Part shown: positions 51,391 to 61,874 of the stretch, in pieces
How the letters are laid out: the number at the start of each line of letters is the position of its first letter
Position numbering within the stretch: position 1 is the first letter of the stretch
Origin: Chondrosia reniformis
Taxonomy: Eukaryota > Porifera > Demospongiae > Chondrillida > Chondrillidae
NCBI GenBank assembly: GCA_947172415.1
Contig: OX359191.1
Location: 3,286,001 to 3,350,000, forward strand
DNA: 64,000 bases
Direction of reading: 5' to 3'
Notes under the pieces: generated by a model
What the model was told of the DNA's origin: nothing
Databases searched by the model: none
What the model saw: the letters and a program-made list of their open reading frames with translations, nothing else
Made by a program: the position numbers and the translations under genes

Positions 51391-52929
51391 AAATGTAACT
51401 AGTTCAAACAAATCGTGCATCCACATAGTCCACACAACTAGTACAAAAAACTAGTAAATACAACTAGACACTAGTACATACAATTGGTATATACATACAA
51501 CTGGTATATACATTCAACTAGTACATACAACTAGTACATAAAATTAATAGGTACAACTAGTTCATACAACTAGTAACTAGTACATATAACTAGTACATGC
51601 GACTAGTATCTACTACATAGTTCTAGCACCTTCTTAGCCCCTAGTATAACTAGTACAAGAACCTATCACTTGTACATACAACTAGTATATACATACAACT
51701 AGTACATACAACTAGTATTTGCAATTAGTACATATAACTAGTACACACATCTACAACAAATTACTAATACATAAAAATATAACTAATACATATAAATAGT
51801 ACATAAACATAGTACATACAAGTAGTTCATACAACTACTAGTACATAGAACGAGTAAATAAAACTAGGACCTATAACTAGTAAAAACCTACTACATATAA
51901 TTAGTACATAAATGTATAACTAGAACATATGAATAGTGCATCCATATAGTATATATAACTAGTACATAAAACTAGTACATGCAACTAGAAACTAGTACAT
52001 ACAACTATTATATACAAACAACAAGTTCACACAACTAGTATTTACAACTAGTATTTACAATTAGGTCATACAACTAGTTCACACAACTATTAACTAGTAC
52101 ATATAACCAGTACATGTAAATTCGTGGGTACAACTAGTTCATAAAATTAGTAACTAGTAAATATAATTAGTACATGTGACTAGTACATACAACTAGTACA
52201 TACAACTAGTGCATTCAACTAGTACATACAGCTAGGACATATAACTAGTACATAAACCTACTACATATAACTAGTACATACACCTATACCTAGTAAATGT
52301 AAATAGTATACATACAACTAGTACATACAGCTAGCGCATACAACTAGTACATATAACTAGTACACACAAACAAATAGTACATACAAATAGTAAATATAAC
52401 TAGTACCTACAACTAGTACGTACAACTAGTATCTAGTAGATAGAACTAGAACATACAACTAGTACATAGCTGGTACATACAACTAGCATACACATACAAC
52501 TAGTACACAAAACATGTGTATACAATTAGCACATGCAACTACTGCATAGAACTAATACATACAACTAGTACCTAAAACTAGTAAATATAGCTAGTTCTCG
52601 TTCATACAAGTAGTATATACATACAACTAGAACTTTCAATAGTACATATAACTAGTTCACACACCTACTACATAAAACTAATACATAGAAATATAACTTG
52701 TTCAAAGAAATAGTGCATCCACAGAGTACATAAAACTAGTATATAAAACTAGTAAATACAACTAGAAACTAGTACACACAACTAGTATATATATAAAATT
52801 AGTACATTTAACTAGTACACACATCTGGTATATACATACAACTAGTACATACAACTAGTATATAGCTAGTACAAAGAACTAGTGCATACATCTTCTACAT
52901 ACAACTGGTTGGTATCTATTACAAAGAAC
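51391..52929 (+). repeat. 13-bp satellite, orientation A (arm 3)
   Basis: Mirror of 12362-13946 and a direct copy of arm 1 (about 139-1059 and 2340-2770). Near 52510 it preserves the empty target of the arm 1 TIR element. No gene. Confidence 0.9.
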
Positions 52930-52931
52930 TA

Positions 52932-53438
52932 CAGTGCAGTCCACTTAATTCGAATCCGTTTTTGACGAAATTTCACCTATTTCGAATAGAACTCCGGTTC
53001 CCTGTACAGTCCCAGTATATCAATTTCTTTGGGAAGATTTGTTTGCTACGTAGAGAATACGGAAGTATTTCAACACAAATAAGCAAGCTCATAGTTATTA
53101 AGGAGGTAATCACACTTTTAACGGTTAAGAATTTGAGCTAAATCGTCATTAATCATTCTCAGTACAGTGTTATTCTCTAGGTATGCAACGTTCACTGTAC
53201 CAATCACTTATTCTGGAACAAACCTAGAGATTATCCATCTTGTGGACAACGCTCCATCTTGAAGGAAAAAAGGGACATTGCTACTACTACTTAGCTGCAT
53301 AATCTTCTCTTTTTCATTATATTTCAAATCTATATTTGGTGTTTAGACATCACTTTGATATTTTGTACATAAACCTGATAATTCAAAATTCCTGTTATTT
53401 CAAATTCATTAGAGATTCGAATTAGGTGGACTGCCCTG
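52932..53438 (+). mobile_element. Pogo/Tigger-like MITE, copy 3 (507 bp)
   Basis: Same TIRs as copy 1, flanked by TA at 52930-52931 and 53439-53440. Left-half variants match copy 2, right-half variants match copy 4. No coding capacity. Confidence 0.88.
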
Positions 53439-53440
53439 TA

Positions 53441-54268
53441 GTACATACAACTAGTACATAGAATTAGTACATACAACCAGCTAATACAGCTAGTACATAC
53501 AAGTAGTAAATATACCTAGTACATACACAGACATATAGAACATATAAATAGTACGTACAACTAGTATATATAACTAGTACAAGCAACTAGTACATACAAC
53601 CAGTACATACAAACGTAACGAGTACATATAAGTAGTACATACAACTAGCACATATAAATAGTACACACAACTAGTACATACAACAATAACACAAAACTGG
53701 ACATACAACTAGTACATACAACTAGCACATATAAATAGTACACACAACTAGTACATACAACAATAACACAAAACTGGTACATACAACTAGTACATATAAC
53801 TAGTACATATACAACTAGTACATACAACTAGTGTCTAGTATATACAACTAGTACCTCCCTAGTACCTAGCATAATTAGGACTAGACCCTACAACTAGTAT
53901 ATACTACTAGTACATACAACTAGTACATGCAACTAGTACATATAACTAGCACATACAACTATTACATATGACTAGTACATATACATCTAACTACTACATA
54001 AATTTAGTATATACAACTAGTACAGAAAACTAGTTCACACAAAGAAACAAGTAGTTCATAGAACTAGTTCATTCCTAGTACCTAGTATAACTTGTATTAG
54101 AACCTAATACTAGTTCGAATATCTAGTACATACAGCTGGTACATGCAATTAGGCCATAGTACATTCAACTAGTACAAATAACTACTACATTCGACTAGTA
54201 CATACAAATGGTATTGAGTACATACAACTAGTATATAAATACAACTAGTGCATACAATTAGTACACAC
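53441..54268 (+). repeat. 13-bp satellite, orientation A (arm 3)
   Basis: Satellite between MITE and LINE, mirror of 11090-11849. It contains a local tandem duplication of about 77 bp (53644 against 53721, CTAGCACATATAAATAG). In arm 1 the corresponding interval (3282-3549) is about 560 bp shorter, a deletion there. No gene. Confidence 0.88.
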
Positions 54269-54272
54269 AAAT

Positions 54273-54983
54273 TCTTAACGTAAGCTGTCGTTTCAACCTT
54301 CTTCGTAGGCTCTCTTGGTTTCTTCCTCACTCTCTCCTCCTCACTTATCTTAAATCACACATCCTTCCCCACTTTGACTATTGTGATGTCGTCTGGTCTG
54401 GCTGTACTCAAGATGAATCTCGCCGCTTGGAATCGCTGCTGAACTTTGGTTGCAAGATTGTGCTTCATAGGCGTCGTGACTCTTCTTCCACGGCTGCTCT
54501 TCAAGAACTTGGATTAACGACTCTCACCTTGAGAAGAGAACTTCACATGGCTCAGTGTATGTTTTGCAGCCTATCCTCCCAGGCTCCACCTTATCTGTCT
54601 CGGCTCTCCTCTTATGTTTCTTGCCACCATAACACTCGCTCCTCTTCCACTTCCCAACTTAATCTTCCCTTGGTCAGGTCTTCATTCGGACAGAGGGCAT
54701 TCAGTTTTGCCGGTGCTTCCCTCTGGCGCAGTCTACCTACAGCCATTCGTGCAACACCTAACCTCGGCCTCAACAATTTTACGGCACTATGTAAACGTTT
54801 TTATTCTAATGCATGAGTGACAATTTGTATTATGTAACAATATTAACACAACCGAATTGACAATTTTATTTTATTTATTTATTTATTATTTATTTATTGT
54901 ACATATGGTTTTGTACTGGGTGCCTTTGTAGTAGCCTCAGGCTATTGGCCTCCCCAGTTTAAATAAGATTTCCTGATATCCTG
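54273..54983 (+). mobile_element. CR1/L2-like LINE fragment with internal deletion (arm 3)
   Basis: Same insertion as 9540-11085: same 5' junction (ACACACAAATTCTT), same 3' end (GATATC, then CTG) and the same AAAT flanks (54269-54272 and 54984-54987). Immediately after TTCTT it jumps to the GTAAGCTGTCG region, so about 0.84 kb corresponding to about 10245-11081 is missing. The deletion removes all reverse transcriptase catalytic motifs. It happened after the arm 2/3 duplication. Confidence 0.9.
54280..54816 (+). pseudogene. LINE ORF2 remnant, C-terminal region only
   Basis: In frame with the arm 2 protein from the VSCR...NLLRRLSWF segment to the stop, about 178 codons without interruption; an internal methionine at 54427 starts the longest ATG frame. 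It retains HFDYCDVVW, the APPYLSRL segment and the FGQRAFSFAG block. The RT palm (FLDISKAFD and FADD) is deleted, so the remnant cannot reverse transcribe. Few substitutions separate it from arm 2 (for example R to L before NFGCK and D to A-type changes near the end). Confidence 0.87.
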
Positions 54984-54987
54984 AAAT

Positions 54988-56141
54988 AGTAAATACAGCT
55001 GGTAAATATAACTAGTACATACTACTAGTACATATAACTGGTACATATAACTAGTACTTATAAACAGTACATAAAACTAGTTCATAAAACTAGTTCAACA
55101 ACTAGTACATGCAACAAGTATCTAGTACATACAAATAGAACCTACCTAGTACATAGTATAACTGGTACAAGAATCAACAACTGGTAAATACACATTGTAC
55201 ATACAACAAGTACTTACAAGTAGGACATACAACTGGAAACCAGTAAATACTACTAGTTTTTAGAAGGAGTATATAATACTTTATAGAGAATACAACTTGA
55301 ATATACATCTAGTATTTAGCTAATATTAACAATTGGTATATACATACAACTATTACGTTCAACTGGTAATAGTGTATACAACTAGTACATGCAACTAGTA
55401 CATACAACTATTACATACCAAATAGTACCCACAACTAGTAAATACAATTAGTACATTCAACTAGTCCATACAACTACGACAAACAGCTACTACATATAAC
55501 TAGTAAATACACATACCTTGTAATTATAAATAGTATATACAACTAGTACATACAACTAGAAAGTAGTATATACAACTAGCTCACAGAATGAGTACATAAT
55601 ACTAGAACATCCAACTTGAATATTCAACTAGTAAATAACTACTACACACAACTAGGAAACACAACTAGGACATACAAATATTACATACACCTACCACATA
55701 TAACTAGAACATACACTTTTACCTAATAATAATAAATAGGACATACAACGAGTACATACAACTAGTATATAAAACTAGTATCTCCAACAAGTAAATTTAA
55801 CTAGTACTAGTCCATACAACTAGTACATACAACTAGTCCTTGCAACTAGTACATAGCTAGTCCATACAACTAGTACTTGCAACTAGTAGATATAACTAGT
55901 ACACACATCTACCACATATAACTAATACATAAAAATATAACTTGTACATATAAATAGTACATAAAGATAGTACATACAAGTAGTTCATACAACTACTAGT
56001 ACATAGAACGAGTACATAAAACTAGGACCTATAACTAATGCACACCTACTACATATAATTAGTACATAAATATTTAACTAGTACATATGATTAGTGAATC
56101 CATATATTGTAGTACATGCAACTAAAAACTAGTACATACAA
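54988..56141 (+). repeat. 13-bp satellite, orientation A, ending at an inversion junction (arm 3)
   Basis: Direct copy of 3554-4990 of arm 1, with one copy of the 247-bp unit that is doubled in arm 1. Orientation flips to B at about 56142-56147 (ACATACAACTATACTAGTTG). No gene. Confidence 0.9.
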
Positions 56142-58550
56142 CTATACTAGTTGTATGCACTAGCGGTATGCTCTAGTTGTATGTACTATTTATAATTACA
56201 ATGTATATGTTTATTTACTAGTTATATGTAGTTGGAATATGTACTGGTTATATATCCTAGTTGTTTGTCGTAGTTGTATGTACTAGTTGAATGTACTAGT
56301 TATATGTACTAGTTACTAGTTGTGTGAACTAGTTGTACGTACTAATTGTAAATACTAGTTGTATGAACTAGTTGGATGTACTAGTTATATGAACTAGTTG
56401 TATGTTCTAGTTGTATGTACTAGTTGCATGTACTGGTTATATGTACTAGTTAACAGTTGTGTGAACTAGTTGGACGACCTAATTGTAAATACTAGTTGTA
56501 TGAACTAGTTGTTTGTATATAATAGTTGTATGAACTAATTACATGTGCTAGTTTTGTGTATATATTAGTTGTATATACTAGTTTCTAGTTGCATGTACTA
56601 TACTATATGGATGTACTAATCATATATACTAGTTATATATTTATGTACTAATTATATGTAGTAGGTGTGTATTAGTTATAGGTCCTAGTTTTATGTACTC
56701 GTTCTATGAACTAGTAGTTGTATGAACTACTTGTATGTACTATCTTTATGTACTATTTATATGTACAAGTTATATTTTTATGTACTAGTTATATGTTGTA
56801 GATGTGTGTACTAGTTATATGTACTAGTTGCAAGTACTAGTTGTGTGGACTAGCTATGTACTAGTTGCAAGGACTAGTTGTATGTACTAGTTGTATGGAC
56901 TAGTACTAGTTAAATTTACTTGTTGGAGATACTAGTTTTATGTACTAGTTGTATGTACTCGTTGTATATCCTATTTATTATTATTAGGTAAAAGTGTATG
57001 TTCTAGTTATATGTGGTAGGTGTATGTAATATTTGTATGTCCTAGTTGTGTTTCCTAGTTGTGTGTAGTAGTTATTTACTAGTTGAATATTCAAGTTGGA
57101 TGTTCTAGTATTATGTACTCATTCTGTGAGCTAGTTGTATATACTACTTTCTAGTTGTATGTACTAGTTGTATGTACTATTTATAATTACAAGGTATGTG
57201 TATTTACTAGTTATATGTAGTAGGTGTATGTATTAGTTATATGTCCTAGCTGTTTGTCGTAGTTGTATGGACTAGTTGAATGTACTAATTGTATTTACTA
57301 GTTGTGGGTACTATTTGGTATATACTAGTTGTATGTACTAATTGCATGTACTAGTTGTATACACTATTACCAGTTGAACGTAATAGTTGTATGTATATAC
57401 CAATTGTTAATATTAGCTAAATACTAGATGTATATTCAAGTTGTATTCTCTATAAAGTATTATATACTCCTTCTAAAAACTAGTAGTATTTACTGGTTTC
57501 CAGTTGTATGTCCTACTTGTAAGTACTTGTTGTATGTACAATGTGTATTTACCAGTTGTTGATTCTTGTACCAGTTATACTATGTACTAGGTAGGTTCTA
57601 TTTGTATGTACTAGATACTTGTTGCATGTACTAGTTGTATGAACTAGTTTTATGAACTAGTTTTATGTACTGTTTATAAGTACTAGTTATATGTACCAGT
57701 TATATGTACTAGTAGTATGTACTAGTTATATTTACCAACTGTATTTACTATTTGTGTGTACTAATTGTATACACTAGTCTTATTTACTAGTTGTATGAAC
57801 TCAATACCATTTGTATGTACTAGTCGAATGTAGTAGTTATTTGTACTAGTTGAATGTATAAGTAGTGTGTGATTGTTGTATGTACTTGTTATATGTACTA
57901 GTTGAATGTACTATTGCCTAATTGCATGTACTAGTTGTATGTACTAGATGTTTGAACTAGTATTAGGTTCTAATACAAGTTATACTAGGTACTAGGAATG
58001 AACTAGTTCTATGAACTACTTGAATCTTTGTGTGAACTAGTTTTCTGTACTAGTAGTATATACTAAATTTATGTAGTAGTTAGATGTATATGTACTGGTC
58101 ATATGTAATAGTTGTATGTACTAGTTATATGTACTAGTTGCATGTACTAGTTGTATGTACTAGTAGTATATACTAGTTGTAGGGTCTAGTCCTAATTATG
58201 CTAGGTACTAGGGAGGTACTAGTTGTATATACTAGACACTAGTTGTATGTACTAGTTGTATGTACTAGTTATATGTACTAGTTTTATGTACCAGTTTTGT
58301 GTTATTGTTGTATGTACTAGTTGTGTGTACTATTTATATGTGCTAGTTGTATGTACTACTTATATGTACTCGTTACGTTTGTATGTACTGGGTGTATGTA
58401 CTAGTTGCTTGTACTAGTTATATATACTAGTTGTACGTACTATTTATATGTACTATATATGTGTGTATGTACTAGATATATGTACTACTTGTATGTACTA
58501 GCTGTATTAGCTGGTTGTATGTACTAATTCTATGTACTAGTTGTATGTAC
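56142..58550 (-). repeat. 13-bp satellite, orientation B (arm 4), with empty LINE site
   Basis: Matches 8060-9539 joined directly to 11086-11849 of arm 2. ATTT at 57750-57753 sits exactly where arm 2 carries the LINE, flanked by GTATTTACT and GTGTGTAC, so this is a true empty site. No gene. Confidence 0.9.
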
Positions 58551-58552
58551 TA

Positions 58553-59059
58553 CAGGGCAGTCCACCTAATTCGAATCTCTAATGAATTTGAAATAACAGG
58601 AATTTTGAATTATCAGGTTTATGTACAAAATATCAAAGTGATGTCTAAACACCAAATATAGATTTGAAATATAATGAAAAAGAGAAGATTATGCAGCTAA
58701 GTAGTAGTAGCAATGTCCTTTTTTTCCTTCAAGATGGAGCGTTGTCCACGAGATGGATAATCTCTAGTTTTTGTTCCAGAATAAGTGATTGGTACAGTGA
58801 ACGTTGCATACCTAGAGAATAACACTGTACTGAGAATGATTAATGCAATTTAGCTAAATTTCTTAACCGTTAAAAGTGTGATTACCTCCTTAATAACTAT
58901 GAGCTTGCTTATTTGTGTTGAAATACTTCTGTATTCTCTACGTAGCAAACTAAAATTCCCAAAGAACTTGATATACTGGGACTGTACAGGGAACCGGAGT
59001 TCTATTCGAAATAGGTGAAATTTCGTCAAAAACGGATTCGAATTAAGTGGACTGCACTG
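58553..59059 (-). mobile_element. Pogo/Tigger-like MITE, copy 4 (507 bp)
   Basis: Same orientation as copy 2, flanked by TA at 58551-58552 and 59060-59061. Left-half variants (copy 1 orientation) match copy 1, right-half variants match copy 3. No coding capacity. Confidence 0.88.
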
Positions 59060-59061
59060 TA

Positions 59062-60948
59062 GTTGTATGTAATAGATATCAACCAGTTGTATGTAGAAGA
59101 TGTATGCACTAGTTCTTTGTACTAGCTATATACTAGTTTTATGAACTAGTTTTATGAACTATTTTAATGTACTACTTGTATGTACTAGTTGTATGTATAT
59201 ACCAGATGTGTGTACTAGTTAAATGTACTAATTTTATATATATACTAGTTGTGTGTACTAGTTTCTAGTTTTATTTATTAGTTTTATATACTAGTTTTAT
59301 GTACTCTGTGGATGCACTATTTCTTTGAACAAGTTATATTTTTATGTATTAGTTTTATTTAGTAGGTGTGTGTACTAGTTATATGTACTATTGAAAGTTC
59401 TAGTTGTATATACTAGTTGTATGAATGAGAACTAGCTATATTTACTAGTTTTAGGTACTAGTTGTATGTATTAGTTCTATGCAGTAGTTGCATGTGCTAA
59501 TTGTATACACAAGTTCTGTGAACTAGTTGTATGTATATGCTGGTTGTATGTACCAGCTATGTACTAGTTGTATGTTCTAGTTGTATCTACTAGATACTAG
59601 TTGTACGTACTAGTTGTAGGTACTAGTTATATTTACTATTTGTATGTATAATTTATTTGTGTGTACTAGTTATATGTACTAGTTGTATGCGCTAGCTGTA
59701 TGTACTAGTTGTATGTACTATTTACATTTACTAGGTTTACGTTTATGTTCTAGTTATATGTAGTAGGTTTATGTACTAGTTATATGTCCTAGTTGTATGT
59801 ACTAGTTTAATGCACTAGTTGTATGTACTAGTTGTATGTACTAGTCACATGTACTAATTATATTTACTAGTTACTAATTTTATAAACTAGTTGTACCCAC
59901 GAATTTACATGTACTGGTTATATGTACTAGTTAATAGTTTTGTGAACTAGTTGTATGACCTAATTGTAAATACTAGTTGTAAATACTAGTTGTGTGAACT
60001 TGTTGTTTGTATATAATAGTTGTATGTACTAGTTTCTAGTTGCATGTACTAGTTTTATGTACTAGTTATATATACTATATGGATGCACTATTCATATGTT
60101 CTAGTTATATATTTATGTACTAATTATATGTAGTAGGTATTTTCTAGTTATAGGTCCTAGTTTTATGTACTCGTTCTATGTACTAGTAGTTGTATGAACT
60201 ACTTGTATGTACTATGTTTATGTACTATTTATATGTACTAGTTATATTTTTATGTATTAGTTATTTGTTGTAGATGTGTGTACTAGTTATATGTACTAAT
60301 TGCAAATATATACTAGTTGTATGTACTAGTTGTATGTATATACTAGTTGTATGTACTAGCTATGTACTGGTTGTATGTTCTAGTTGTATGTACTAGTTGT
60401 ATGTACATGTGGTAGGTTCTTGTACTAGTTATACTAGGGGCTAAGAAGGTACTAGTTCTATGTAGTAGATACTAGCTGTATGTACTATTTATAATTATTA
60501 GGTAAATGTCTATATACCAGTTATATGTAGTAGTTGTATGTACTATTTATAATTCCCAGTTTTTTTTCCTACTTGTGTGTAGTAGTTATGTACTAGTTGA
60601 TTATACGAGTTGTACGTTCTAGTATTATGTACTCATTCTGTGAGCTATTTGTATATCCTAGTTTCTAGTTGTATGTACTAGTTGTATGTACCACTTTTAT
60701 TTACTAGTTGTATTTACTAGTTGTATGTACTATTTATAATTACAATGGATGTTTATTTACTAGTTATATGTAGTAGGTGTATGTACTAGTTATATGTCCT
60801 AGCTGTTTGTCGTAGTTGTATGGACTAGTTGAATGTACTAGTTGTATGTACTAATTGTATGTAATAGTTGTGGGTATTATTTGGTATGTACTAGTTTTAC
60901 ATAATAGTTGTATGTATATAGTACTTGTTAATATAAGCTATGTACTAG
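59062..60948 (-). repeat. 13-bp satellite, orientation B (arm 4)
   Basis: Close match to 12362-13760 of arm 2, then continues with phrases also found near 18340-18800. Around 59500 it lacks the arm 1 TIR element. No gene. Confidence 0.9.
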
Positions 60949-61722
60949 TAACTGGTACATATAACTACTACATGCGACAAGTATATACAACTAGTACATA
61001 CAACTAGTATATACAACTAGTTCATAAAACTTGTATATAGCTAGTCCAGAGAACTAGTGCATACATCTTATACATACAAATGGTTCATATCTAGTACATA
61101 CAACTAGTACATTCAATTATTACATAGAATTAGTATATACAACCAGCTAATACAGCTAGGACATAAGAGTAGTACATATCCCTAGTTCTTACACATATAT
61201 ATAGTACATATATATAGTACGTACAACTAGTATATACTACTAGTACATGCAACTAGAACATGCAACTAGTACATATAAATAATACATATAACTATTAAAT
61301 ATGACTAGTATATACACATATAATTAGTACAAAAATATAGTACAAAAAACTAGTACAGAAAACTAGTTCACACAAACAATCAAGTAATTTATAGAACTAA
61401 TTCATTCCTAGTACCTAGTATAACTTGTACTAGAACCTAAAACTTGTTCAAACATCTAGTACATACAACTAGTACATACAATTAGGCAATAGCACATAAC
61501 ACTATTACATATAGTTAGTCCATACAAATAGTACATAACCTACTATATATAACTAGTACATACAACAATTACACACTACTCATACATTCAACTAGTACAA
61601 ATAACTACTACAGTCGACTAGTACATACCAATAGTATTGAGTACATACAACTAGTAACTACTACTAGTTCATAGAACGAGTACATAATACTATATAGAAC
61701 ATACAACTTAAATATACATCTA
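60949..61722 (+). repeat. Reversed satellite block (orientation A inside arm 4)
   Basis: Switches B to A at about 60949 (TGTACTAGTAACTGGTACAT) and A to B at about 61719-61724 (ATATACATCTAGTTGTATGA). Arm 2 has no reversed block just before its composite element, so this inversion or insertion is specific to arm 4. Confidence 0.83.
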
Positions 61723-61874
61723 GTTGTATGAACTAGTTGTACCTATTAATTTTATGTACTAGTTGAATGTATATACCAATTGTATGTACTAGTTTCTAGT
61801 TGTATTTACTAGTGTTTTGTACTAGTTGTGTGGACTATGTGGATGCATGATTTGTTTCAACTAGTTACATTTTT
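61723..61874 (-). repeat. 13-bp satellite, orientation B (arm 4)
   Basis: Short stretch matching 13800-13946 of arm 2 and ending at the same composite-element junction (ACTAGTTACATTTTT). Confidence 0.85.

Larger units (their letters stand above)
5406..56141. repeat. Giant imperfect inverted repeat (arms 2 and 3)
   Basis: Left arm about 5406-32104 and right arm about 32600-56141 are reverse complements, separated by a 495-bp spacer. The innermost match is 32083-32104 against 32600-32621, with one mismatch in 22. Moving outwards, each landmark on the left has an inverted partner on the right: the 91-bp insertion, the reversed satellite block, the fold-back element, the 2.1-kb composite element, the MITE and the LINE. 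Partner coordinates sum to about 64,700 at the centre and 63,800 to 65,300 further out. The drift is explained by the 1,041-bp duplication and other indels. Matching unique segments differ at only scattered bases. The large-scale structure is directly visible; exact identity was not computed. Confidence 0.9.

Noticed and set aside
5406..56141. Palindrome as a pure assembly fold-back
   Set aside because: The arms differ by many substitutions, private duplications, microsatellite lengths and a LINE deletion, which a mirrored contig would not show. A partial artefact near the 1,041-bp duplication remains possible.
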